Source: Opitutaceae bacterium (GTDB lineage Bacteria > Verrucomicrobiota > Verrucomicrobiia > Opitutales > Opitutaceae). From it: DNA of 8,551 bases. The notes beneath the pieces were generated by a model. That model was not told the origin of the DNA. It saw nothing but the letters and a program-made list of their open reading frames with translations, and ran no database searches. Shown here one piece after another: positions 1-6,324 of the stretch (its first letter is position 1; every line of letters begins with the position of its first letter). The stretch is taken from assembly GCA_009919985.1 (NCBI GenBank), contig RGAX01000114.1, forward strand, positions 1 through 8,551, in the 5' to 3' direction. The position numbers and the translations under genes are program-made.

Positions 1-392
1 GCGCCCTACCATTACATTGGTTTGCTCATCCTTTTTTCGCTCTCAGCGATCGCCTCCTCACCTGCGAGCTACCCGCCGGTTATAGCTTTTCCGAAAATCC
101 CGGGTACGCACTAGACACCCACAACCGAATTTCGTTCAAACGCCGCTTCGAAAACGAATTCGATGGCCACTTCGAACCCCTCCGCATCGCCCCAGGCCAA
201 CCCCTCCGCGTCCACCTATCGCATCCTCACCTGAGTGGCCTGACGTTCTCGGCCGATTTCACGCCCGATTTTTGCCCGATCTGGGGCAATAGCAATACTT
301 GGAGCATAGAGCCCTACCTTGTCACCGAACTCGCGCCCAGAGCCACCCGAGCTTGGACGCTTCGCTACAGCTTTGGCTCTGTACGCACCTGA
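1..392 (+). CDS. C-terminal part of an aldose 1-epimerase/galactose mutarotase-like protein (5' end outside window)
   Basis: An uninterrupted reading frame runs from base 3 (base 1-2 belong to a split codon) to a TGA at 390-392, about 129 residues with no start needed inside the window. The translation begins LPLHWFAHPFF, continues with FKRRFENEFDGHFEPLRI, then LSHPHLSGLTFSADFTPDF, PIWGNSNTWSIEPYL, and ends WTLRYSFG. In aldose epimerase/mutarotase proteins an early W..HPFF stretch, a late W...TFS.EPY segment and a final beta strand with W.I.Y.F are typical. These enzymes interconvert anomers of hexoses in the cytoplasm or periplasm. I recognise the fold family from this pattern, not the substrate, and the catalytic histidine/glutamate region cannot be fully judged because the N-terminal half is missing. 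The codon choice is like that of the neighbouring genes, so it looks intact at its 3' end. It could be a mutarotase-like protein of other function. Confidence 0.6.
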   Translation, partial: ALPLHWFAHPFFALSDRLLTCELPAGYSFSENPGYALDTHNRISFKRRFENEFDGHFEPLRIAPGQPLRVHLSHPHLSGLTFSADFTPDFCPIWGNSNTWSIEPYLVTELAPRATRAWTLRYSFGSVRT

Positions 393-436
393 ACCTAACG
401 ACGCGCCTAAGCCATACACGTCCCAAGGGCATTCTC

Positions 437-589
437 CTACTCCGGCCCCACCGAATTGTCTAAGCCGTGTATATCTGGCAAAAAAAGATCGACAGCCAAA
501 AGATCTGGTTTCGTCCGCAGGCAATACTCCAAACCTTCATTACCCGAATCAAACGCAGCACTTACGACGACCCCGCGCACGCGGACCAT
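437..589 (-). pseudogene. Fragment of a response-regulator receiver (REC) domain
   Basis: On the minus strand an open frame (from about 637 to a stop at 437-439) encodes a stretch that reads NEGLEYCLRTKPDLLAVD followed by LFLPDIHGLD. This is the classic REC pattern: helix with G.EGL, then KPDLL.(V/L)D with the phospho-acceptor aspartate (codon at 488-490), then LPDI.GL. The recognisable part covers about 458-589. Neither the N-terminal acidic pair with its first beta strand nor the downstream lysine strand and output domain can be found in any frame nearby. The frame ends seven residues after GLD, and the fragment lies antisense between the mutarotase-like gene and the exporter gene. I infer a decayed or truncated response-regulator gene. 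A chance antisense match is the alternative, but the run of matching positions is long for that. Confidence 0.5.
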
Positions 590-687
590 ATTACTCAGCT
601 TGAGTGTGGCATGATAAAGCAAATACGGGGGAACTTCTCACCATAATTGCACGTTTCTCGTTTTAAGCCCAGCGGAAAGAAATTAGG

Positions 688-707
688 GTAAGTCATCCAT
701 GACTAAC
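688..707. promoter_or_regulatory. Near-perfect 20-bp palindrome, candidate operator upstream of the exporter gene
   Basis: The half-sites GTAAGTCAT (688-696) and ATGACTAAC (699-707) are reverse complements at eight of nine positions, separated by CC. The inner six pairs are perfect. The site lies about 60 bases before the exporter start at 769, where a transcription-factor dimer site would be expected. No convincing -35/-10 pair is visible nearby. The 376-base stretch 393-768 otherwise holds only the receiver-domain fragment. The regulator is unknown. Confidence 0.35.
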
Positions 708-768
708 TGTGGAATCATTATGAGCTCGGTTCGGCCACGAGGTTAAGGCACACCACGCTCAGTACCAC

Positions 769-1683
769 ATGCCCGCCTCCGCCACCATTCCCTCCCGCCC
801 AGCACTCATCGGCGCCTTCGCCACAATTTATCTCGTCTGGGGCAGCACTTACTTGGGCATGCACATCGCCGTCGAGACGATGCCGCCTTTTCTGATGGCC
901 GCCGCGCGATTCCTCATCGCAGGTGCGTTACTTTTTACGTTTTTAAAACTCCGCGGTGCGCCCAAGCCCAGCCTGCGCCAGTGGCGCGTCAACACCCTCA
1001 TCGGCGCCTTTCTTCTACTCGGCGGCAACGGCGCCGTGGTGTGGGCGTCGCAATATCTACCCTCGGGCATCATCGCATTGCTGATCGGTATCGGTCCGCT
1101 GTTTATAGTGCTGACTGAGTGGGCATGGCCCGGCGGCTTGCGCCCAACAGTCCGTACTTTTGGCGCTATGGTCCTCGGTTTCAGTGGAGTCGTCTGGCTT
1201 GCCGCCCCTTGGCAAAACACCTCACACGGAGGCCTGCATCTCGGCGGTGTGATCGCGATTCTGATCGGCTGCGTCGCTTGGGCGTTAGGCTCCATCACTT
1301 CGCGTCATGCGAAACACGGTGCCTCGCCCGCACAAGCCGCCGCATTGCAGATGCTAGGCGGTGGCACCGCGCTATTGCTCGTAGCCTGTCTACACGGCGA
1401 CTTGACGCGCTTCGATATTAACACGGTGAGCCCACGCTCATGGCTGGCGTTTATTTACCTCGTAGGCATAGGCTCGTTAGTAGGTTATTCGACCTTCGTT
1501 TGGCTCATGAAAAATTGCGTGCCCGCCCACGTCGCCACCTACGGTTACGTCAATCCCATCGTCGCCGTTTTCCTTGGTTGGCTGATCTTGGACGAACCCA
1601 TCAGCACGCGCACACTCATCGCCTCCGCTATCATCATCGCCTCGGTAGTGTTGATCACGCTGGATAAATCTAAACCCTCCTGA
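769..1683 (+). CDS. EamA-family (drug/metabolite transporter superfamily) inner-membrane permease, YedA-like
   Basis: The 304-residue protein is almost entirely hydrophobic and divides into two EamA repeats (about residues 12-145 and 157-298), consistent with ten membrane helices. The first helix contains the YLVWGSTYLGMHIAVETMPPFLMAAARF pattern seen as (separately) WGSTYL and PPF..AA.RF in YedA/RhaT-like exporters. The second repeat ends with NPIVAVFLGW..L.EP, the usual hallmark of EamA proteins. Family members export amino acids, nucleosides or other metabolites by proton antiport. The substrate cannot be read from sequence. The ATG at 769 is preferred because the first helix follows at once and length matches the family; no Shine-Dalgarno sequence is present. 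It is preceded by a 376-base non-coding stretch and followed by 131 bases with hairpins, so it is probably transcribed alone. Confidence 0.9.
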   Translation: MPASATIPSRPALIGAFATIYLVWGSTYLGMHIAVETMPPFLMAAARFLIAGALLFTFLKLRGAPKPSLRQWRVNTLIGAFLLLGGNGAVVWASQYLPSGIIALLIGIGPLFIVLTEWAWPGGLRPTVRTFGAMVLGFSGVVWLAAPWQNTSHGGLHLGGVIAILIGCVAWALGSITSRHAKHGASPAQAAALQMLGGGTALLLVACLHGDLTRFDINTVSPRSWLAFIYLVGIGSLVGYSTFVWLMKNCVPAHVATYGYVNPIVAVFLGWLILDEPISTRTLIASAIIIASVVLITLDKSKPS

Positions 1684-1695
1684 AAAAATAGGTGG

Positions 1696-1723
1696 AAAGT
1701 GTCACATAATGGATGGCACTTTT
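1696..1723 (+). terminator. Possible terminator hairpin after the exporter gene
   Basis: The arms AAAGTGTCA (1696-1704) and TGGCACTTT (1714-1722) form a nine-pair stem with one G-T pair and a nine-base loop, 12 bases after the exporter stop codon. Only a short T-run (1720-1723) follows, so it is a weak intrinsic terminator. The flanks also partly pair (AGGTGG on the left with ACCCACT on the right, with a two-base offset), giving a longer imperfect inverted repeat over about 1690-1730. This could instead be the relic of an insertion-sequence end. Confidence 0.35.
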
Positions 1724-1731
1724 ACCCACTT

Positions 1732-1766
1732 TAGCTGACGAGGCATTCGATCTTATTCGTCAGTTA
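1732..1766. repeat. Inverted repeat/hairpin in the exporter-lipoprotein gap
   Basis: TAGCTGACGAG (1732-1742) pairs with TTCGTCAGTTA (1756-1766) over eleven positions, nine Watson-Crick and two G-T, with a 13-base loop. It lies nine bases after the preceding hairpin and ends just before the AAAGGAGAG at 1769-1777. It may be a second terminator stem, a 5' leader structure of the lipoprotein mRNA, or a regulator site. There is no T-run after it. Confidence 0.35.
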
Positions 1767-1768
1767 CC

Positions 1769-1812
1769 AAAGGAGAGATTTTAAACCGAACTCAATGCTC
1801 AAGCGCTTTTAA
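1769..1812 (+). promoter_or_regulatory. Isolated Shine-Dalgarno sequence and five-codon mini-ORF before the lipoprotein gene
   Basis: AAAGGAGAG at 1769-1777 is the best ribosome-binding sequence in the window, yet no start codon lies 5-10 bases after it. The first ATG (1795) is 17 bases downstream and opens a five-codon frame, MLKRF, ending in TAA at 1810-1812, two bases before the lipoprotein ATG at 1815. Translation of the mini-ORF could feed ribosomes to the lipoprotein start. It may equally be chance. Confidence 0.25.
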
Positions 1813-1814
1813 AT

Positions 1815-2264
1815 ATGTTCAAAATTCACCGTCTCCTAGCCTTGGTCTGTCTCGCTCTTTTTCTTGGCGGTTGCAGTACGATACCTAGCCGCATCAAGGA
1901 AAAATCTGCGGCTTTCTCAGCCCTGGACGCGGATACTCAAAATAAAATAAGGCTCGGTCGCGTAGAAGTCGGCTATTCGCCCGATCTGGTCTACATCGCC
2001 CTCGGTACTCCTGACGAACGCCTCACCCAAACCACCAAGACCGATACTAGCGAGACGTGGATCTATAACAGCTATCGTCAAGAATACCTCGGCAGCACTC
2101 GCACAGGTTATAGGCAATACGTAGTGATCGACCCCAAGACTCACCAAGCCGTCGTAATCTACGAACCCGTTTACAGCAGCATCTACCGTGACCGTGTGGA
2201 CGAACGCATCCGCATCAATTTCAAAGCCAGTCAGGTCGAGTCTATCGAACAAGTGAAACGCTAG
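1815..2264 (+). CDS. Outer-membrane-type lipoprotein with a BamE/SmpA-like domain
   Basis: The 149-residue product starts with a lipoprotein signal peptide: basic residues at 3-6, a hydrophobic core LLALVCLALF, and the lipobox LGGC with the lipidated cysteine at residue 20. Serine follows the cysteine, which in Gram-negative bacteria favours outer-membrane sorting. The mature part has a helix (about 25-45), then RLGRVEVGYSPDLVYIALG split as LGRVEVG and DLVYIALGTP, which is like the helix-turn pattern G.s.d.V...LG.P of BamE/SmpA/OmlA proteins, then beta strands with ETWIY and YVVIDPKTHQAVV. BamE proteins help outer-membrane protein assembly; this one is only fold-similar and its role is unknown. 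The ATG at 1815 gives a perfect signal peptide. A strong AAAGGAGAG sits 37 bases upstream, too far to serve this start directly. Confidence 0.75.
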   Translation: MFKIHRLLALVCLALFLGGCSTIPSRIKEKSAAFSALDADTQNKIRLGRVEVGYSPDLVYIALGTPDERLTQTTKTDTSETWIYNSYRQEYLGSTRTGYRQYVVIDPKTHQAVVIYEPVYSSIYRDRVDERIRINFKASQVESIEQVKR

Positions 2265-2360
2265 TCTAGGTAGCGCCAATCTGCGTCGAATCCGTAAAGG
2301 GACCGAGCAGACGGGAAACAGAGTTGTCACGCTGCAGTGCGCTCACATCCTAATCTCAGC

Positions 2361-2663
2361 ATGTCTTCGCCTACCCCGAACCACGACGATGTGGTGCACA
2401 GCGAGCCGTTTCTACGCTCCTTGATGCGCCGCCAACTCGCCCTATCCATCGCCTGCGCTGCCACATTCCTAGTGGCATTGCTGGGCTTGCCCCTACTCAA
2501 CTACTTCGCACCGGACTTCATGGCGACCCGCGTAGCCGGCTTTACCCTGAGTTGGCTCATACTTGGAGTGCTGTTTTTTCCTTTCGTCTGGATCATCTCA
2601 TACGTCTTCATCAAGCGCTCCCTGCGCTTAGAGGAAGCCGAAGTTCAAGAACTCCGCCGCTAA
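2361..2663 (+). CDS. DUF485-type small inner-membrane protein, probable partner of the adjacent symporter
   Basis: The 100-residue protein has two membrane helices (about residues 26-48 and 60-84), a short polar N-terminus and a charged C-terminal tail EEAEVQELRR. The pattern LMRRQLALSI, LGLPLLNYFAPDFMAT, V.G..L.WL.LGVLFFP and the final Y-containing helix matches DUF485 proteins, which are encoded next to ActP/acetate-type sodium symporters in many bacteria (for example yjcH-actP). Their role is not established; they may stabilise or modulate the transporter. I chose the ATG at 2361. A GTG at 2337 in frame would add eight residues (RSHPNLS) with no family resemblance, and neither start has a Shine-Dalgarno sequence. 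It ends three bases before the symporter ATG, so the two are almost certainly co-transcribed and translationally coupled. Confidence 0.8.
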   Translation: MSSPTPNHDDVVHSEPFLRSLMRRQLALSIACAATFLVALLGLPLLNYFAPDFMATRVAGFTLSWLILGVLFFPFVWIISYVFIKRSLRLEEAEVQELRR

Positions 2664-2666
2664 GCT

Positions 2667-4499
2667 ATGAACCTACACCTTGCTTTCTTCGGTGGCGTAG
2701 ATCCTTGGATCTTCACATTCTCTTTTATTACCGTCGCGGTGACGCTCTGGATGGGTTTTCGCTCAGCGAAAACATCCAAAACTGCCAGTGACTTCTTCGT
2801 CGCAGGTCGCTCGGTTTCTGTGGGCTGGAACGCCTCCGCCATCTCTGGTGAATATCTTTCCGCGGCGTCGTTTATGGGCATCGCAGGCATGGTGATGTCA
2901 TCGGGCTACGACGCCTTATGGTATCCAGTCTGTTACGCCTGTGGTTATCTTTTCTTGCTGTTATTCATCGCTGGGCCGCTGCGGCGCTTCGGGGCTTATA
3001 CAATCCCTGATTTCGCGGAGGGCAGGTTCGATTCTCCGATGTTCCGAAAGATCGCCGTGTGCTTTGTGCTGTTTATTGGTTTCTTTTACACGATGCCGCA
3101 GATGAAGGGCGCAGGCGTGACGCTCGCGTATATTTTCCCCGGCCTGCCATATTGGGTCGGCGTTGTGCTCGTCGGCGCAGTAATCACGCTCAACGTCGCC
3201 CTCGGCGGCATGAAAGGTATCACGCTCGTCCAAGCCGTCCAATATTGGATCAAACTGTTCGCGATCACGGTGCCCGTGTTCGTGCTGATGGCGGTCGTTG
3301 GTTTCTACAACGGCCAAGTCGGCGCCAATGTCGCTCCGGGTGAAACCGCGACAGCGGCTTCAGGCATCCAAGCTAGTGCCAGCCCTTCAACTAGCATTGA
3401 ACGCAAACCGCTCGTCGCAAAAGCTCCTGCAGACACGGCATGGATAGCGCCGTTTGGCCCTCTTACGACCAAGGCCGTCAACGCCGCCGCGGCGGCACTT
3501 CCCGTCGAGCAACGCGCTACGTTCCTCACCGAGCATCAAAAGCCCTACTCTCTGGTTTACACCTACTCGCTGATCATCGCACTCGTCTGCGGGACGGCAG
3601 GCCTGCCGCATATTCTTGTGCGTTTTTATACCAACCCCGACGGTGTCGCCGCGAAAAAAACCACGATGTGGGTCATGATATTAATCGGCGTATTTTACGT
3701 GTTTCCGCCGGTCTTCGGAGTGATTGGTCGCAATCTCATGCCGGAGCTCTACAGCGGCGTCGGCGCCAAGGGCACGGACAAAGTCGTGCTCGAATTGCCC
3801 ACGTTAATCAGCGCCAAGTACGGCGTCGTGGGCTCGATCTTAAGCGGAATAACGTGCGCCGGTGCCTTCGCGGCATTCATGAGCACGTTCAGTGGACTGC
3901 TCGTATCCATGACGGGCGCGCTCGCCCACGATGTCTACGGGCGCATGTTACGGCCAAAATCTTCATCCGCCGAACGCATGGTCGCCTTCAAACTTGCCGC
4001 CATTTTAATCGGCGGGGTGGCCGTCACGCTCGGCTGCTTCGTCGAACCGCTCGAGATCAACTTCATGGTTGGCCAAGCATTCGCGATCGCCGCCGCGAGT
4101 TATTTTCCGCTGCTTTTCATGAGCGTATGGTGGCGCGGCATGACGATGAAAGGTGCCGCCACAGGGATGTTGACCGGCGGGCTCTGCGCACTCGGGGCTG
4201 CCGCCCTTACCAATCTTGGGACGCTCGCTCTCGACAAGGGCCCCATGGGTAAAATCTTTGCCAACTTCGCCCCGCTCAACGGCTACTGGGCCGAGCACCC
4301 TCTTTTGCGCATCCTCTGTGAACAACCCGCCATCTGGAGCGTGCCGCTCGCGATCACGCTCATGATCGTCGTCTCGAAAGCGACCTCCGACCAGGTGCCC
4401 GCCGATATTCGCATGAAGATGCTTGTTCTGCACGCTCCCGAAAAACTCGGCCTCAAACAGGAATATATCCAAGACCACCAAGCCGGCGCTGGGCATTAA
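2667..4499 (+). CDS. Sodium:solute symporter, ActP/acetate-permease subgroup (SSS family, TC 2.A.21)
   Basis: The 610-residue permease has the features of the cation/acetate symporter subgroup: DFFVAGRSV at 42-50, NASAISGEYLSAASFMGIAG at 55-74, GPLRRFGAYTIPDF at 103-116, MKGAGVTLAYIFPG, LGGMKGITLVQAVQYW at 179-194, and AGLPHILVRFYTNPD at 311-325. About thirteen membrane helices are expected. Such proteins import short-chain carboxylates (acetate, glycolate, pyruvate) with sodium at the inner membrane; the substrate here is inferred only to this level. Two oddities are visible. The usual GDY before LSAASF is GEY (residues 61-63). A hydrophilic, Ala/Thr/Ser-rich loop of about 80 residues (215-295) replaces a shorter family loop. 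It follows the DUF485 gene by three bases and ends 20 bases before the convergent aat stop. Confidence 0.9.
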   Translation: MNLHLAFFGGVDPWIFTFSFITVAVTLWMGFRSAKTSKTASDFFVAGRSVSVGWNASAISGEYLSAASFMGIAGMVMSSGYDALWYPVCYACGYLFLLLFIAGPLRRFGAYTIPDFAEGRFDSPMFRKIAVCFVLFIGFFYTMPQMKGAGVTLAYIFPGLPYWVGVVLVGAVITLNVALGGMKGITLVQAVQYWIKLFAITVPVFVLMAVVGFYNGQVGANVAPGETATAASGIQASASPSTSIERKPLVAKAPADTAWIAPFGPLTTKAVNAAAAALPVEQRATFLTEHQKPYSLVYTYSLIIALVCGTAGLPHILVRFYTNPDGVAAKKTTMWVMILIGVFYVFPPVFGVIGRNLMPELYSGVGAKGTDKVVLELPTLISAKYGVVGSILSGITCAGAFAAFMSTFSGLLVSMTGALAHDVYGRMLRPKSSSAERMVAFKLAAILIGGVAVTLGCFVEPLEINFMVGQAFAIAAASYFPLLFMSVWWRGMTMKGAATGMLTGGLCALGAAALTNLGTLALDKGPMGKIFANFAPLNGYWAEHPLLRILCEQPAIWSVPLAITLMIVVSKATSDQVPADIRMKMLVLHAPEKLGLKQEYIQDHQAGAGH

Positions 4500-4521
4500 G
4501 CCAGTGCGCCTGCTGGTTTTT
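4500..4521 (+). terminator. Candidate rho-independent terminator of the DUF485-symporter operon
   Basis: Directly after the symporter stop, GCCAGT (4500-4505) pairs with GCTGGT (4512-4517) over six positions including two G-T pairs, with a six-base loop, followed by a run of T (4517-4521). The stem is short, but position and T-run are right. It overlaps the last codon of the convergent aat gene. Confidence 0.4.
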
Positions 4522-5194
4522 AAGTTTTTGGAAACAATGTCCGTTTCGCGCTGAGCTCATTTTCGAGCTCGGCGAGAAACGTCGCTCGCGTGATCTCTTT
4601 AGCGCCTAAGCGCTCCATGTGGGGGGTGAGTTGCTGGATATCCAGCCACGCCTGGCCACGCTCACGGAGATAACCAGCGAGATACCAGATAGCTAATTTT
4701 GAGGCGTTGTCCTCGAGGTGAAACATGCTCTCACCACCGAAGAAACCGCCTGCATCGACGCCGTATAGCCCGCCCACAAGCAGGTCATTTTTCCACACTT
4801 CGACGCTATGCGCTCCGCCTGCATGATGAAGCGCGGTGTACGCCGCGATCATCGCCGGACTGATCCACGTGCCTTCTTGGCCTGACCGCGGCGCAGCTGC
4901 ACACGCCGCGATCACTGCCGAAAAATCGCGATCAATTGAAAAACTCCAACCTGGTTTCCGAGCAGTTTTTTCCAGCGTACGCCCCGGCGTAAATTCATCA
5001 AAAACTAAAACCGCGCGCCGCCGCGGACACGCCCAAGGAATCGGCTCATCGGGTCGTCCGGGCCAAGGAAAGATTCCGCGCGCATACGCCGCACGTAAAT
5101 TTATCACCGTCAACGCCTCGTCGCCGGTCACCGTCACAACTTCGCGCCCGCGCGCGAGGTCAGCGCGGGCGGGAAATTTCAAGTTCGACATCAT
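4520..5194 (-). CDS. aat: Leucyl/phenylalanyl-tRNA-protein transferase
   Basis: The 224-residue protein matches Aat end to end: LRAAYARGIFPWPG (residues 33-46), IPWACPRRRAVL, EGTWISPAMIAAYTALH (107-123), AHSVEVW (128-134), LVGGLYGVDAGGFFGGESMF (139-158), NASK (163-166), LDIQQLTPHMERLGAKEI (184-201). Glu155 (GESMF) and Gln187 (LDIQ) correspond to catalytic-site residues in E. coli Aat by my alignment. The enzyme moves Leu or Phe from charged tRNA to N-terminal Arg or Lys of proteins, making degrons for ClpS-ClpAP in the cytoplasm. The length fits the family. There are two ATG codons in a row at the start, so either could be used; no Shine-Dalgarno sequence is seen. It lies 31 bases after gpsA on the same strand. 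One extra glycine (FFGGESMF for the usual FFGESMF) is present. Confidence 0.95.
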   Translation of the reverse strand: MMSNLKFPARADLARGREVVTVTGDEALTVINLRAAYARGIFPWPGRPDEPIPWACPRRRAVLVFDEFTPGRTLEKTARKPGWSFSIDRDFSAVIAACAAAPRSGQEGTWISPAMIAAYTALHHAGGAHSVEVWKNDLLVGGLYGVDAGGFFGGESMFHLEDNASKLAIWYLAGYLRERGQAWLDIQQLTPHMERLGAKEITRATFLAELENELSAKRTLFPKT

Positions 5195-5225
5195 CGTGAA
5201 TGCGCTTCGATTCGCGCGTTCGCGT

Positions 5226-6227
5226 TCACTCGCGCTTGAGCTCGCGCGTCATGAGCGCGTTCAGCGCCGCAGCCGGTGCTTTGCCGCCAAACAAAATCGA
5301 GTGCATCTCGCGTAAGATCGGTGCATCAATACCGCGTTCGACGCACAAACCGTGAAACGATTCCGTCGTGCGGTAACCTTCGACTACGGTCTTGCGGTGC
5401 GCGATGAGCTCGGCGGCCTTCTGGCCTTCACCGATGCGCTGGCCAAATTCGCGGTTGCGGCTCCAGGCTCCGTGACAGGTAGCCACAAGATCGCCAAAAC
5501 CACTCAGGCCGTAAAACGTCTCCGGCCGAGCACCGAGCGCCCCACCGACGCGCACCATCTCGGCGAGCGCACGAGTGAGCAGCGCCGCGTTGGCGTTGTC
5601 GCCGAGCCCAAGACCCGCCGCGCAACCCGCGGAGATGGCGTAAATATTTTTCAAGCAACCACCGTATTCGAGACCTGCGAGATCGTCGCTCGTGTACACG
5701 CGCAAGGTCGGGCCGCTAATGGCGGTCTGAATTTCCGCGACCAACCCCTCGCTACCGCGCGCGGCGCCCAGCACCATAACAGCGGGTAAACCACGCGCGA
5801 CTTCTCCGGCGTTAGTGGGGCCGGTAATGGCTCCAACGGGCACCTCGGGCTGCACGGCGGCGATCACTTGCGTTGGGCGCAGGTGCGAACCGACCTCGAG
5901 GCCTTTGGCCAGACTCACGATCAAGCGCAACGGAGCCGCCGTGCCGCGCGCGGCTTGCACGCGCGCCGTAGTCTCGCGCAAGGCCTGCGACGGACACGCC
6001 AACAACACCACGGTCGCCGGCGTCAACGCCGCCGCGAGATCCGAGGTCACACCGAGGGCGGTCGGGAGCGCGATATTAGGAAGATATTCCCGATTCTCGC
6101 GCGACGCGATCAACGCCGCGGCTTGCTCCGCACGCCGCGGCACCAACGTCACCGGCCGGCCCAGACGCGCCAGATGCACCGCAAACGCAGTGCCCCAGGC
6201 TCCGGCTCCGACGACGCAAAATTTCAT
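5226..6227 (-). CDS. gpsA: Glycerol-3-phosphate dehydrogenase [NAD(P)+]
   Basis: The 333-residue protein has the full GpsA pattern: the N-terminal dinucleotide-binding GAGAWGTAFA (residues 7-16), NREYLPNI (45-52), LAKGLE (106-111), EYGGCLKNIYAISAG (187-201) with the catalytic Lys193, GLGDNANAALLTRAL (207-221), GLSGFGDLVATC (240-251) with Asp246, and SRNREFG (256-262). It reduces dihydroxyacetone phosphate to sn-glycerol 3-phosphate, the backbone for phospholipids, in the cytoplasm. The motif GPSFA.EV of most family members is here GPTNAGEVA (136-144), a variant consistent with Opitutaceae-like GpsA. The ATG at 6227 places the Rossmann glycine loop seven residues in, as usual. It lies 97 bases after lysA and 31 bases before aat on the same strand, so an operon is plausible. 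Confidence 0.95.
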   Translation of the reverse strand: MKFCVVGAGAWGTAFAVHLARLGRPVTLVPRRAEQAAALIASRENREYLPNIALPTALGVTSDLAAALTPATVVLLACPSQALRETTARVQAARGTAAPLRLIVSLAKGLEVGSHLRPTQVIAAVQPEVPVGAITGPTNAGEVARGLPAVMVLGAARGSEGLVAEIQTAISGPTLRVYTSDDLAGLEYGGCLKNIYAISAGCAAGLGLGDNANAALLTRALAEMVRVGGALGARPETFYGLSGFGDLVATCHGAWSRNREFGQRIGEGQKAAELIAHRKTVVEGYRTTESFHGLCVERGIDAPILREMHSILFGGKAPAAALNALMTRELKRE

Positions 6228-6235
6228 GCGCAGAG

Positions 6236-6273
6236 GTTAACCACGAAACTCGCCAAAGACACAAAAAAGAAAA
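6236..6273 (+). repeat. Copy of a dispersed CCACGAA...AAAGACACAAA-type intergenic repeat
   Basis: Directly before the gpsA start the plus strand reads GTTAACCACGAAACTCGCC followed by AAAGACACAAAAAAGAAAA. This resembles an A-rich intergenic sequence (TTAACCACGAAG.C.C.AAGACACAAAG in various forms) that I associate with many Verrucomicrobiota and other environmental genomes; this is recall, not a search result. It lies in the 97-base lysA-gpsA gap and ends against the gpsA start. Transcribed from the minus strand it would be U-rich, so it could also act as a weak terminator after lysA, although I find no good stem in front of it. Confidence 0.4.
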
Positions 6274-6324
6274 CGCCCAAGCTGCGCGTTGCCCAAAGCG
6301 GTGATTCTGGCGAGTGCTCGGACA

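Noticed and set aside
216..524. Minus-strand open frame of 102 codons antisense to the mutarotase-like end
   Set aside because: Low-complexity Gly/Ala/Arg translation without recognisable motifs; overlaps the supported plus-strand frame.
319..603. Plus-strand open frame of 94 codons overlapping the mutarotase-like end
   Set aside because: Pro/Arg-rich translation with no domain, overlaps the better-supported mutarotase-like frame and the receiver-domain fragment; likely chance.
2323..2356. TTGTCA at 2323-2328 as a -35 box for the DUF485-symporter operon
   Set aside because: No acceptable -10 hexamer at 16-18 bases; a single hexamer match is not enough.
3440..4252. Long plus-strand open frame of 270 codons inside the symporter gene
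   Set aside because: Arg/His-rich shadow of the symporter codons in another frame, with no family resemblance.
6268..6312. Intrinsic terminator after lysA
   Set aside because: On the minus strand a T-rich run follows, but the GGGC-containing segments before it are direct rather than inverted repeats and form no stable stem.
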